Part shown: positions 22,550 through 35,005 of the stretch, one piece after another
How the letters are laid out: each line of letters opens with the position of its first letter
How positions within the stretch are numbered: the first letter of the stretch is position 1
NCBI RefSeq assembly: GCF_050947875.1
Contig: NC_134569.1
Coordinates: 22,791,631-22,855,630, forward strand
Reading direction: 5' to 3'
From: Dermacentor variabilis
Taxonomy: Eukaryota > Arthropoda > Arachnida > Ixodida > Ixodidae
Length of the DNA: 64,000 nt
Made by a program: the position numbers and the translations under genes
The notes under the pieces: generated by a model
Told to the model about the DNA's origin: nothing
What the model saw: only the letters and a program-made list of their open reading frames with translations
The model's database searches: none

Positions 22550-23834
22550 TGTCCATGTAGGAGAAAACTATGCTAGGTTTCCCGCAGTTCACATCGATAT
22601 GCCCGAGTTTGTGGCACTTATAGCAGTGGATCGGTCTAAGGTTCGAATTCCCTTTTCTGCTCTTTTTATATAGTTTCGCCATTTGATTTCTCGCTCTTTT
22701 CTCACGTCCTTTTCTCCGCGTCTACATGCTCCAGTCGTTTCATCTGCAATCCCTTTTTGAACGGAAATTGTTTCTGCAGTCCATTTCAGGCATCCCAATT
22801 TCCATCCTTGGCATTCAGCTTTCTACGCATTGTGTACTCTTTGGCTAGTTCGGCTGCCCTTTCCGCAGTGTTTATGTTTCCTCTGTCTTGCACCCACAGC
22901 TTCATAGATTGTGGGATGCTTTTGTAAAACTGCTCTAGACACATGCATTCAATAATCATGTATCTGCTCTCATATGCTTCCGCACTTTTCAACCACTTGA
23001 CTAGGTTTGCCTTTAAGCCATATGCAAACTCAGGATATCCCTTGCTGTCCTTCTTGCCTGCGCTTCAAAACCTTTGCCAAAAAGCTTCAGCTGAAAGGCA
23101 GTACTTTTTCAAAAGGCTAGCCTTAACCTTCACATAATCATATGCATCTTGTGCACCGAGTCTGGCGATTACTTCAGCAACCTCACACAGCAACATAGAC
23201 AGCAACCGCTGTGGCCATGTACTCGGAGCGAAGTTCATATTTTCGCAAGTCCTTTCAAAATTACCTAGGAGCAACCCTATGTCATTCCCGACCTAAAATG
23301 GCTTTAACAGCCTGTCCATGCGGTATCATTCTGCTTCATTTGATCGGTCTAGAGCCCCTTCACTCACTTAAGACAACTCCAAACATTTACTTTCAAGGTC
23401 GAGTTGCATATTTCTTAACTCGCAATCTTTCTCACATTCCTGTCTGCCCTGTTCTTCTCTCTCTGTGTCCCATTTCTCTCTTTTCCTAAAGAGGTCTAAA
23501 CCAATTCCAATGTCCTCCTCACTGGCCATCCTGCGACTTCACATAGAGGTGGAAATCTCCTTTCATATTGTGGGAGCCAAACCAGCGCAGCTCTACGCGA
23601 TAACAAAACTACTGAAAGTCGAAGGCGCGGGCGATGCAGAGTCGAGTGAAAACTAAACCTTTCGACCGCCCGCATCGTTGTCAAGGGTAACAGCAATGAC
23701 TTCTTTTTTTTATAAACATCGAATAGAACTAGACAAGCAGCATTTTTGGCCTGTTCAGAAATCAGCTTTAATATTTCTGATTTCATCATTTCCTTGTTTA
23801 CCTCTAGGCCCAGTCCCTCACCAACAACCAACAA
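22550..23834 (-). pseudogene. Gmr1-like Gag with SCAN-like capsid and zinc knuckle
   Basis: The minus strand encodes pieces of one Gag in several frames. The capsid part includes NFAPSTWPQRLLSMLLCEVA and YDYVKVKASLLKKYCLSAEA (23274-23065) and then ECMCLEQFYKSIPQSMKLWV followed by AERAAELAKEYTMRRKL (22992-22786). The LEQFYKSIPQ....WV pattern resembles the vertebrate SCAN domain, which is known to derive from Gmr1-type Gag. A CX2CX4HX4C knuckle (CYKCHKLGHIDVNC) lies at 22584-22625. At least two frameshifts and stops separate the parts. Its role was particle assembly and RNA packaging. Confidence 0.82.
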
Positions 23835-24032
23835 TTTGTCTCAGCAGTGTCCTCAAATCCAAGGTTGCTGCTTTACTGATGGTCCTGCTCGCTAAACATA
23901 ACTAGGTAAACACAACCTAGTTAACAATCCAGCTTCCCTACTGTTCTAAACTGAACAACCACAAAATTAAACCTGGAGTCAAAGCAAAAACCAAGCACTC
24001 ACCACAGACACAGCAACACGTGGCAAAGTCTG

Positions 24033-24050
24033 TCTCACCGCTGCCAGCCA
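24033..24050 (-). promoter_or_regulatory. Primer-binding site
   Basis: Two bases inside the 5' LTR the minus strand reads TGGCTGGCAGCGGTGAGA. A PBS starting TGG pairs with the CCA end of a tRNA primer. The identity of the tRNA cannot be told by eye. Confidence 0.55.
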
Positions 24051-24052
24051 CT

Positions 24053-24751
24053 TGTAAGAGTTTGGGTCAAGCATGTCAAAAGAGGTGAGGGGAGCTGGCC
24101 CAAGCCGTCGTCTGACTCATCCACGCAAAGGAGGCTGTTGAAGGGAGGGACTTGTTCTCATCGAGAACAGGAATACGGTATTTATTTACAATATCTACAT
24201 GGAGGGTGGAGAACGTTACAGTTCATCAGTCTAGCATGACTCAAAACGAAGCACATACAGCAGCTGAAAACAGCTGCTGAAAACCCCCTCTGTCATGCCT
24301 GCCGTCCAACCTTCGTCCAGTCGGAATGTTCGAAGTCGTCAAAGAACCCGCCTTGGATGGCGAGGGTTCAGACACTCACTTCCACACTTTTGTTTCACTG
24401 AATACACCGAACAGAGTGGTGCCTCGTAGACGGGTTGTCACGCTTTACTCAAGCTGGCATGTCTTGGTTCCTGAGCTGACTCCTCAGTTAGCCACTGCAT
24501 CCGTCAAACGACCATAATGATTACCAGAGTCCATGGGGGAATGCTGAAGAACACCCTCTTCCAGGAGTTTGCTTTGCTCCAATTGGTCAGTGAAGGTGAC
24601 AGTGAACCAGCTAACAATCCACCAAATGTATCGCGCTTTGCGGCGCAGACAGTCTGTCCGAGGGAGACGCATTGTTGGCTTCACAAAACGATCTGTCGCA
24701 GCGGGCTAGGAAAGGCTAGAAGGTCACTACCCCCTTTGGCTGATCGTAAAA
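24053..24751 (-). repeat. 5' LTR of Gmr1-like element
   Basis: This aligns over its whole length with 14032-14728, for example ACTTGTTCTCATCGAGA, CATCAGTCTAGCATGACT, GCCGTCCAACCTTCGTCCA and CTCAAGCTGGCATGTCTTGG. By eye the two LTRs agree at roughly four bases in five with small indels, so the insertion is old. In element orientation the sister copy begins TG and both end ACA. The PBS lies immediately inside at 24033-24050. Confidence 0.88.
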
Positions 24752-27630
24752 GTGTGTGTTGTGACAGTGATATATCTTTTACAGCCATGATTTAGGCAAA
24801 CTAAGTCTTTTAGAACATTGGTTACTGTAAAGATATGCTCAAGAGAGCATTGTAAATGCACTTTTCTGCCTTTTAGGTTAACAGTTCTGTCAGAATCACA
24901 GCCTGTTATTTTTCTGCACTGTTTGCTTTATTTGAAAATCAAGTGTACTGCATTTACTGATGCTCACAAGAAAAGCTACTTGGACCCTGTAGGCTTCTTA
25001 TAAATATTTTAAGTTCTCTGTAAAGAAATTGCATTTACTAAGGACCATGGCAACCATACTGAATCACATTTGCATTTATGAAATAAACTGCATTTTTTAC
25101 TGCTACCTTAAGCATATATGAGCCATTATGGGAGGTTGTGTCTGTGTAGGGACTGGAAACAGCCTTTCTGCGTGCTGTGTTATCTTGCTTAAAGTGCACT
25201 CTGCACACACTTGCACTTAGTTCTGCTGCCATTAGTACTATATGCAGCCGTTTAGAGGGCAGTTTCCCTGAGGTGATAGTCGTATTTATTGGCTGTATTC
25301 AGTCGTGGAAATGGTATATGAGGTTTTTGCATATAGATCCATGCTTTTTCATACCAATGCAAGTCTACTGGCACATAGGATGCGCATGCAGTGGAACCTA
25401 CTCATGGCCTGTGGAATAAGGGAAATAGAATCACACGTTTGTCAGACTATGTCAGACACGATGTCAGACAGACGCGCTTATTAAGTGCACTGCCATAGCC
25501 GGCATACATAGTAATACTGATGCACTAGTATCACAAAACAATGGTCCTTTCTGACTGAACATGCAGAACTATTTACAGGCCTGGTGCTCGAATGTTAAAA
25601 ATAGCTGAACAAAATGAGTGGCCTGCAAAGCATTGCATGCATGCAGTATAAGCTTAGGCTGAACTGCTACTCCTGTTTAAGCTGTATCTTAAGTTCTTAA
25701 AATAAAGGGGCATCATGTAAAGTTGCTTGCACTGCTGTACATTCATAGCAGCAGATGTCATGCTTTGTATGAAAACCTCAAATAATGTTTGATTAGCAGC
25801 TTTGGTACACATTAAAGGTGTTTAGTGCTGACACCATTTGATCACTAGAAATGCATATACTTGCACGAGCTTAGGCAGAAACAGTTGTCTTGCAGTTCAC
25901 AATGAGGGGGAGAACGATACATAGAGCACAAATACATCTCTTAGTGAATGTTGGAATAACTATTTCGGTACTGGTGCTATGTATTGACAAAAAGTATTTT
26001 GTTACACAGTATTTATTACTTCTTTAAATGTATTATCAATTTGATATTTGTGTAATATTACAGTGGCATGAAATCAAGGGCTGGACAACAGCTCATCTGC
26101 TTGGGAATTAACTTGGCACAAGAAAGACATAACCACAGTCAAAGTGAAACATTTTACTGTAGCCGTTGCCTTTCTTGCTCTTTTGTATTGTCATGTAAAA
26201 TAAGAATTCAACCTTTCAAGATCGTAAACATGGTAAGTAGAGCTAACTGTAGCACCTGCAAAGCTGAAACAAGCCTGGATATTTAATGTCTACACCGCAT
26301 CTGCAGCAGGGCTTCTGAAGGTGGCTACAAGCCGTAAGTGGAGGGAGCATTAGCTGAGCTTCCAGCTGGCTTGTAGCGGTCTAGGTCTAGAGTACAGCTT
26401 ACAAAATATACAAATGCACTACAAAAAATACAAATATACTAGCTGTGGCCTTGGCTAGATCATGCTGGAAGGTAGACATCTACTAGCTAGCTGAATGCTT
26501 CCTAGGCTACCAGCACGCGCTCCCAAACGCTTCACAACAGATGAGAGAACGCACCGTGCAAGTGCACAGCAGCTAGGGTTTGTTGTTTTTGAGTGAATCG
26601 GCCACACTATAGCGCAGTAGGGTTGACTACAGCCGCTTTAGGTAAAATAAATTGAAAAAAAGTATGACATTTTTATTTTATTATTAAATTGTGCTACAAC
26701 TCACATACTTGCAAAACACATTTTTGATAATAATATAAAGCGACACCGGAAGTGCCACCGAAAGTTTTCTCCTGTCATGGCGAAGGGGTCACGGTGGTCA
26801 CTGCTGAGGCGGTCATGTCATTCCCGCCAGCATACGAGGAACCATGCAAGCAACGCATTATTCATGGTTCCACTGTCAGCTGCTCCAAGACACTGTCACC
26901 GAAACTTGTCGCTTACCCAATGCACTAGGCCATCAACACTTAACAAATATTGCCGCAAAACACCACATTTAAGCCATCCTCAAAAAAAATGCTAAAACTA
27001 CCATCTCTCTTGTCTCTGCTAAATTTCATCACCAACCAAATGCAATAAGACATGTTCGCATTGTGTTTGTTTATTCATTGCAATGGTTTATTCAATATAT
27101 GTCGAGAGCACCCAACAACACCATGACTTAGAATTGACGTAGACAAGAGGTACTAGGTGGCGCTATTTTTTTCACGGTTTTGCTAAAACAGCCAATTGGC
27201 ATGTGCCGATGTAAAAGGCATGGCCAAGGCAACAGTATCGCTAGTGTAGTGTAGTATCATTGAAAGTTATCATCGCAGAATACATCCCCATTTTGACCTA
27301 ATGGCGGATTTGGAATAGAAAGTCACAGTTTAGGCGAAGCATCTATTGCAATAGCAAATTAGTGGACAGCTATATGAGGTAAGAATAATGAATACATTGT
27401 TGCACCAAAAAAGGAAAATAAAGACTTGGGAGGGAGAGTATGAAATGACAGAGTGAGTGCTGAACTTCAACTTATTTTATTCTTGCAGCGGGGCAGGGAG
27501 AATGAACAAATGTGCATACGTACATCAGTGTTTCCTAAAGCAATTACAGTGACGTTTTTAACAGTTGCAACTTGTTTTCAAACAGAAGAACAGACGTATC
27601 ACTAGTACAACTCGTGCCTCTCTCTTTTAT
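24752..27630. other. Unassigned AT-rich non-coding stretch
   Basis: No coding gene recognised. The segment 26340-26386 is a diverged relative of 10590-10636. Otherwise nothing recurrent or element-like was identified. Confidence 0.5.
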
Positions 27631-28670
27631 GTGCGCATGTTGTAGGCATTTGTCCCTAGGCGTGCTGGCAGTGGTGAGTGGGGTCGAGCTTGTATACGCT
27701 CGGACGCTGGCTGCCAGCGCGGTAAAGTAGGGGAAGTTGCGGGCCAAGTCAGCCGTGGCGGATCATAGCTTTCTCGCGCCTTATGGCGATGTACCTTGTA
27801 ATTAACATCACAGCTGTTTCTATGGGAGCAGTAGCGACCGTAGTAGAGCCCAGGCCGCATGTATTGAAAATCTGGAAGGCAGAGTGCCTTAGCAACCGCG
27901 GTTGAACGCAAGTGGCTGAAAGGGCGCCGGTGAAGATGACTGACCCAGCACCAGCGCTGCAGGCGCGAGAAAGTCTGTCCGGTGTACCTTCAGATGAAGT
28001 TCTGACCGGTGTTGCAGGAGTCGCGGGGCACGGTAGTGCTGAACTTAGTGTCACAAGTTGGTGGCTGGATGCAAATATATTATTCAGTTGTGTATTTTAC
28101 TAATTGTAACAATGTGTCATTATTTCGCATTATTGGCGGTGCCTCCAGGACACCAAAGCGGCAACAGGGACACCAGAGCTAGAACCCAGACTGGTCCGCC
28201 ATGGGTTGGGGCTCGCCGAGGCCTGCGCGTGCCAGGGGTGTATAAGATCTATCGCGGACAGCCAATTTTTTATGCAAACACTCCCTGGCATGCTTCGGCC
28301 TCCGCAGCCCCAACCCATGGGCTGCCCTGCTTCCAGCTTTGATCCCCCCGCTACCCCTTGGGTGTCCCGGAGATCCTGCGCCACCTGCTTTACTATAACC
28401 TCAGGTGCTCTCTTGAGGCCTCCGTTTGCCGGTTACATGTGCCGCCCTGGAGCAGTGCTTGTAAAAAATCCAATCTATCATCACGACGAAAAAAGCGACC
28501 TGCGACTTATACAACACCAGTCAGAACCTTGCCGCTTCAGACAGCGATCACCAAATGGGGCGTCCATGCCCACTGCCTCGCCACACGGGTACCCAGCGGC
28601 AGAGTGTAAACAAACTCGACCGCACTCTGCAATGCTGGCAATGCTAGGGGACAAACGCATGCAACACGCG
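27631..28670. repeat. Large imperfect inverted repeat (foldback element)
   Basis: The left part 27631-28254 and the reverse complement of 28280-28670 are homologous in the same order: TTTGTCCC.TAG, GGTCGAG.TTGT.TAC, CGCTGG, then TTCTGAC.GGTGTTG and GTCGC.GG (27994-28025 with about 28500-28535), then GGACACC and CCATGGGTTGGGGCT near the centre. The loop is short (about 28255-28280). The left arm has about 200 extra bases. It is markedly GC-richer than its surroundings. No transposase or terminal duplication seen, so the class is unknown. Confidence 0.7.
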
Positions 28671-29080
28671 CTAAGAAACCTCCTCTGTAGTGCCTAGGCA
28701 GAGTCATATATTCCAGGAGCAAAAGCCCCCAGATTTTCTCTCTCATGCCCGCTCTTACTCGCACCTGTGCACAAACGACTAGCGATCGCTCAAATGAACG
28801 TCTCGTGCACATACAGTATATGGCGTGCAGAGACAGTGTTATCACCCCTGGAGTTTATATGGAATATCATGGTGACGGTGACGGCAGAAATCCACTTGGA
28901 GTAATAAAAACAGATTGGAATAGCTTTACAATATACCAACCCAGGGTCGATCTTGGCTCTCTGGGTCTGCGGTGACATTCACTTACAGACCCAGAAATTA
29001 TGTTACCGTGTGAATTAGACCGCGTAATTTGTGAACATTTTCGGCTATCATCATTAGCGTCAACGTGGGAATATACGCAT

Positions 29081-29160
29081 ATAGTTCGATCGTAATGCCA
29101 CCACTGTTTTTGGCTTTACAGGAAAGCATACGCCGTGCCACCGCTCTACCTACTCTTCCA
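29081..29160 (-). repeat. Possible tRNA-derived SINE trace
   Basis: On the minus strand TAGGTAGAGCGGTGG resembles a box A region and GATCGAACT, about 45 bases later, a decayed box B. The body that would define a SINE family is not recognisable. It could be chance. Confidence 0.25.
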
Positions 29161-29284
29161 TATCCTAGTACACTGTAGCTACAAAGCGCGCTTCTATTAC
29201 ATGCTTTGTGTTTGTTTATTCTGTGTTTCATCACAGTATTGCAGTGTGCTGCCATATTTCATTATTCCACCAAAATTCAGATTG

Positions 29285-29430
29285 GCCTGCTCTAAATTGC
29301 TTGAAAATGAAATTTTATCTGCTCCAAATTGATCCAAAATGAAATTTCATCCATTCCAAGCTGCTCCAAAATGCATTCTTGTATGCTCTAAACTGCTCCA
29401 AAACGCAACTTTACTTGCTTAAAAAGTTGC
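29285..29430. repeat. Degenerate tandem array, TGCTCCAAA motif
   Basis: TGCTC(C/T)AAA(T/C)TG(C/A)T followed by CCAAAATGAAATTT-like sequence recurs about every 35 bases, four to five times, before a diverged end at TTGCTCCATATTG (about 29427). Units differ at many positions, so the array is old or under no homogenisation. Confidence 0.65.
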
Positions 29431-32400
29431 TCCATATTGACTGGGCACTCCTACCCCTGCAAGTGCTAAAAGCAAAAATAGGCACACCGGTACATATAAG
29501 CATGAAGTACAGAAATAGGCATGTATAGGCATTATAAAGTCGGTGCTAAACCACTTATTAATGGGCTCATACACCAAAAGGGTGCATGGTAACATTGTCC
29601 ATATTCCAGTCTCTATATATATAGTTCTAACTACGTAATTGCAATGCCCATTCAACTTAATTATAACGAGGTTTAACACTTTTTGAACAAAGATGTGCTT
29701 AATCCCTAAGACACTGCTGCTGTAAACATTCAAGCTAACTATTCTGCTGTGTGCAGTAACGAGTCTATAGAAGAACGCGTAATGGAGTGCTTGCCCTCTC
29801 TTGTGTCTTCTGAGGCCCTCGCTCCTTTTTTTCCTTATGCGATATCGGCGATGACGTTGCAGCCAGTCCAACAGACCTTAGACGCCAGCCATTTGGTGAT
29901 TGTTCATGATCACCCTCGCAAGTTCACCTACAGCACAGGGCACAGCCGCGATATTATCGAACTTGGATGTTATACAGACCATCACAGGAGCGTCGATGGT
30001 GTAAATGCGCCTGGAGAGGGCCAAAATTGCTATCGCAATGAACACTTGCCATAAATAACAAAAAGAGGTGCTGTGGAAGCACATAACATACTAGACAGCA
30101 TGTCCAAGTAATACAGATATGTACAGATTTCAAGAAAATTGGGTCTTTCTTTTATTAGAGTGAAGCTGTCTTTGCCTCTGCCCTCCAATTTGTTGGCGCA
30201 GACTGCTGCTGTCTTGCCAATTATACAACAACTTAGGTCAGTGGCATATGTGCAACCGGGCATGTATCATTAGGTATGTAAACATTCTTGGCCAATCCCT
30301 CAGTATAAGTATGTGCCACTGGGTGCCTGAATAGATAATTAGAACAAGATGCAAGAAGGGAAGAATTTGGCAAGAAGAGCAGCTAAGTATGCAGAAAGGC
30401 ATAAAAGGAACAAAATGGGGCCAGAGCATGCACTAAAGAAGGACCATTGAGCTAAGAGAAGCGAAGAAAGATTCGGCAACAAAAAATTGAAGTCAGCAAC
30501 AGAAGCAGCCAAATGTTTGAACCAAATTAAGCGAACGAAATTGGACCAAAGAGTGCACTGAGTGAGGAACATTGAATTGCATAGAAATGGAGAAGTGAAG
30601 TCATTTCGGTAAACATGAAAGAAAGCTTTGCTTATCGTTGATTCCCGCATATGCTTGGGATCCTTCAATGTTTTTTCTCATTCCAATATAGTATGTCAAT
30701 TGCTGCTGAGATATGTTTAGTAGTGTTGATTACCATAGCTCTTAACGTTTCAATTACAGATATATGGCACCTTGAGTATGGTACAGTAAAGAAATGAATG
30801 CTATTTATTTACATGTTCATTTATTCGTGCAACTGAGTTTGTTAGGACACCTGACAGTCTTTGATGTTGTACCGATGCGAAACTGCTAGGGGAGAGGGAG
30901 CTCGTATAGAACTAAAAGCGGAGGAGAGATACAGGAGCCCCCAGTTTGCTGCTGTTATCCAGAGTCGATACTGCACAATCCTCTTTCACCTGCACTTTAC
31001 ACATATCCTCTTCGCTCTGTTACCCTCCGCTGTTACATGTTCCGCTGCCATTGCTACACCAACCCTACCCCTCCTTCATATGCTGTAATATGCATGCACC
31101 CTACCACAATTAACACGAAGGGGGCTCTGGGTCTCATGTAACATGGCTACGCTGTTGAATCACCCATTGCCAGGCTAGTAGCACATCCACTGCACACCGG
31201 ATGGCATTCATAAAATAGGAATGTTGCACCAGAGTGTTGTCAGTCACCAGAATGTTGTGCCCCAAAGACTAATATCTCATGCCCCAAGTCAGATTAACTG
31301 AATTGAAATTATAGATGCAGTGTTCAGGAGCGAAATATAAAATGCTACATTAATAAAGAATATTGAGCATAACATAACTTCAGTGAAATTATATCAGTGA
31401 ACATATAGAAAAGAACAGAGAAGACAAAAGCTAAATAATACAGAAATTAATATGGCAATCGTTCTACTTCAATTAAAAAAAAAAACACTGCATAAAAAAC
31501 ATTTTTGTGGCTAAATACTAGTGTAAAGGTCCCAACTGATAGTATGACTATGGGTACTTAACCTTAGCCCTATCTGGCAAAAAAAAAGCTTCAAGTAGCC
31601 GTTCTTTCCGAGTTGTATATTTACGGCATGACAAAAAGTAATGACTATCAATACAGTTTCATTGCATGTGTGATATAAGTTAGACACCATCAGCCCAGCT
31701 CTCGATCTGTAGGTAAACATTTAATTTTGGGATTCGACAACGTAATCTAGGCAATGAAATTTCCAGTTTCTGGAATTTTTGAATGGCAGATTACCAGTTG
31801 GAAGTGTTATCTCTCGGCCACTCCGGGAAGCACGCCACTATTTATTCCAGCTGAAACAGAGCTGTTGAAAAACCGATTAACTTGCCAGAGATAAATTGTT
31901 TAAATAATTTTATAAACAATTTTTTATATCTTGCTGCGGTGCCATAAACTATATGAGGTAAAAATATGGATAACAGGTTCACTTAGCAATCCTTGGGCTA
32001 ATAGACATCCCCCAGTTCTTTTAAGCATAAACTGTGGTGTCCAGGTACCTATGCTAAATTACGTAATTGGTTGTACTCACAAGTTTTCAGGAACAAAATA
32101 ATGGAGCATGCATAAGAGAGTTGAGTTCATTTCTATGGAAAGCAAATAACACGCACAAAGAGAATCTGTAACTGCTGCAGGCAGCTTACCGTTCCTTCAA
32201 AGGCAGGTTGTGTAGTTCTAGAACTATTGCCAGTAGTTCAGCTATGAATATAGGTGTGTAATTTGGAAGGTGATTTTTTATTTTTTGCTCTTAGGATGAG
32301 GCAGCGTGTCAATGATAACTGCAACATAACAAATGGGACGTTCAGACACAGCAAACCTAGTTTTGAGGTTTTAATAGGTGACCATGGGACTGCAGTTCAT

Positions 32401-33330
32401 ATGGATGTTGGTGGATATAGTCATTGAATGATAAGGAACTTGTCACATTACAGTCACTTAAGTCCCTCATCATCAGGGCCTTTGAGCTTTTTTACACAAA
32501 TGCAAAAACAATTCCCAAGCAGGCAGGACATTACAAGAAATAGAATACAGAATCATTCAAATTAATGTGTGTGGGACATACAGGATTTCAAGAGAATATC
32601 TGTAACAATAAAATTGTCTTGCATTGTGAGTATGTGACGTGTAAACCAAACTGCTAGTCTGAAACATGTCATAAACATGACAATGGTGCCATTTCTAGAC
32701 TTTCCGGAGGGTATTGACGTCATTTTGTTTCAGTATACTTCCTTTTGAAATAAACCAGGAGAATTAATAATAATAATGCTTTATTCTGGAAAATTCATCA
32801 TACAGAAATATGGGCCTGCCATAGCCATGGGTTTGGCTTGACTGCCAGTGCCCAGCAGCTAGTGGACATGGTCCAATGCCTGCATGTCATATGCACAGTT
32901 GTACATGACACTTAGCAATCCACAGCTATTTACAAGGTGTTGACAAAGCGGCCCTATTTTAACACAATACCTGACTCGTGTGACATAGTTGTCTAAAATG
33001 GCTGGTCGAATTTTTTTTATGTGTGTCAAGTGAGTACCATTGTAAGCAAGTTGCTAAACGTCGCAGGTACATAGGAAGGCGTTAGGCGTTTGTCATATTT
33101 TGTTCTAACACAGGATATCTAGAATAAAACACACTTCAAAGAAGCTGACGACAAGCTTATAAGGGATACAGAATTATTTATATAGACCAAAAATATTTTA
33201 GTACAATGGTTTGTCTAAAAAGAGCACAGAAATGGCAGCTCTCTTTGGTATCTTACATTTCATGGGAAATAGATTTCTAATCGGTGCTTGGTTAGTGAGT
33301 GAATTGAAAATTGCGTATTATTTTAAGGCT

Positions 33331-35005
33331 GATATTTAAAGCAGGAAAGAAAGGCAGTGTGAAATGTTATAGACCTATTTCCATATTGCAATCTTGTGTC
33401 AGATACTAGAAAACTTTCTATTACAGTCATGACTTGCTCCTTAGATAAGTATTCAGTTATTTTTAATTGCCAGTTTGGTTTCATTTTGGGTCAAAGCATC
33501 GTTTCCCTTGTTGAGGAATTCTCTGGTGAGTTACATTCAGCTTTTAAGCAAAACATGTTTGCATGAGCCAAGTTTTTAGGCTTGGCTAAGGCCTTCAACA
33601 CGATAAGCCAGAAGATCCTACTCGAAAAATTGTACTTGCTAAGTTTCAGGGGACCGTTCTTTGATTTCTTAAGGGATTATCTCAGTAATCACTCACAAGT
33701 ATAGTCCGATTAGAAATATAATCATCCTTCAGCAGTAGGCTATAGAAATCAGAGAGAGCATACTGCAAGGTTCCATTTTATCACCGCTCTTTTTTAACAT
33801 ATTCATAAATGATTTCGCATTATAGCTGTTCCCAATTTCCGCATTATTTTCAATATGCCGGTGACACTGTTACTAATAAAGCATATATGTTACTCAAAAG
33901 CAATTAATTTACTACAACAAACTGTGTGCGATGCGATATGACTTGTTTCACTAATACCACTGTCTGTAAAAGCACAAGAACAAAAATTGGTATGTTTTAG
34001 AAATTCACTTAAGACAGTGGTTACTGATTTACCTCTGATTTTACGGCATCATAACTGTCCTTCATGCCAATGCAGTACAGCAAAGTGTGTGAGCGTAATA
34101 AAATATCTGAGAGTGTTTTTGAACAACAATTTCACATAGCACAGTCACTTGGTAAACATTTGTACTAGACTCGGGAGCGTCACATGCTTTCTGTTTAACA
34201 TTAGATATATTCCACCAACAGCTGTGAAAATAATGATTATGCATTCCCTTGCATGCAGATGCTTATATTTATGGAGTTACAGTGTTTTCATTTTGTTCTT
34301 CTCTTTCGCAGTGCCATGCAGATTGATGGCAACTTGAAGAGTATACTACCTTTGCTGACAATGCAAATTTGTTTTTGTCTCTTGGTCTCCCCTTGCTTAA
34401 ATCCCTGTTTGTTTATTTAAATAGCTCTTTTACACACTTCTGGAACTTTGAGTTCAAACATGGTTATGTTGCTCCTAGAGCATTACAGAAAGTCCCATAC
34501 TATGTGGTACCACAATATATGGTACAACTTAAGATATGGCAAAGCTAGAAGGTGTATCTGTTCCCAAAATCTTCAATAATATTCCTAATGATGTTTTCAC
34601 CGCAAGTGCAAAGTGTAGCTTAAGGTTTATGATTAAGCTCTTGTGAAGCCTCACATCTTTGCTGTGATTCTTTTCTCTATCTCTTTTCATTTACTTGTTG
34701 ATTTTAGTGTCAGTTGGATTCCTATCATTCCTTATATGAAACATCATTAAATCAGCACGAGTAAGGATGGAACCAAGAAAGAGTGCATGGAGGACAAGCG
34801 CCATGCATTCTTGCTGGGTCCCATCCTTACGCTGATTTGACCATGTTTCATCAAGCCAGCCAACTAGCCCATCTAAGTCTCTTAATTCCTTATATACTTT
34901 GTGACTTTTGTATTTGAATCCAGTGACATTCGTTGCCATTTTCTTTCACTTACCAATGTACCACATTGCAACTGATGATAATAAAGTGTTATTATTATTA
35001 TTTTT
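33331..35005 (+). mobile_element. CR1-like LINE 3' half, heavily decayed
   Basis: RT blocks are readable in shifting frames: CYRPISIL, QFGF-like, LGLAKAFNTISQKILLEKLY, GSILSPLFFNIFINDF and QYAGDTVTLL (YADD replaced by YAGD, 33853-33864). The C-terminal part includes HSLGKHLY-like sequence and NIRYIPPTAVKIMIMHSLA (34150-34260) and ends near 34650. The 3' UTR closes with GATAATAAAGTG and an (ATT)n tail at about 34985-35005. The endonuclease is missing. The clade is judged from the RT pattern only. Confidence 0.75.
34737..34850. mobile_element. Small foldback insert in LINE 3' UTR
   Basis: TGAAACATCATTAAATCAGC at the left reads as an imperfect reverse complement of GCTGATTTGACCATGTTTCA at the right (34831-34850). 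The match continues inward (GTAAGGATGG.ACC, AGAA.G.ATGCATGG) to a loop of about 10 bases. This 114-base hairpin is most likely a small MITE, since the flanking 3' UTR reads on either side. No target duplication could be fixed. Confidence 0.6.

Larger units (their letters stand above)
14032..24751 (-). mobile_element. Gmr1-like Ty3 LTR retrotransposon, nested insertions
   Basis: Two 0.7-kb direct repeats (14032-14728 and 24053-24751) bound fragments of Gag, protease, integrase and RT, all on the minus strand. The order from the 5' LTR is Gag, protease, integrase zinc finger, integrase core, GPY/F-like C terminus, RT, 3' LTR. Integrase upstream of RT is the Gmr1 arrangement, which is unlike ordinary Ty3 elements. 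Flanks show an identical GTGTGTGT at 14024-14031 and 24752-24759, though this lies in a GT repeat. A plus-strand LINE (17428-21070) and a gag-only element (15997-17001) interrupt it; without them it is about 6 kb. Confidence 0.9.
28671..33330. other. Unassigned non-coding stretch
   Basis: No host gene recognised. Contains a perfect 10-bp hairpin pair TCTGGGTCTG/CAGACCCAGA (28960-28969 and 28986-28995), the tandem array at 29285-29430, a possible SINE trace at 29081-29160, and a loosely duplicated AAGAAG-rich stretch around 30360-30600. Confidence 0.45.

Noticed and set aside
27936..28103. A GC-rich open frame beginning MTDPAPALQARESL that looks like a first coding exon
   Set aside because: It lies inside the left arm of the inverted repeat 27631-28670, part of it is repeated in the other arm, and no good splice donor follows.
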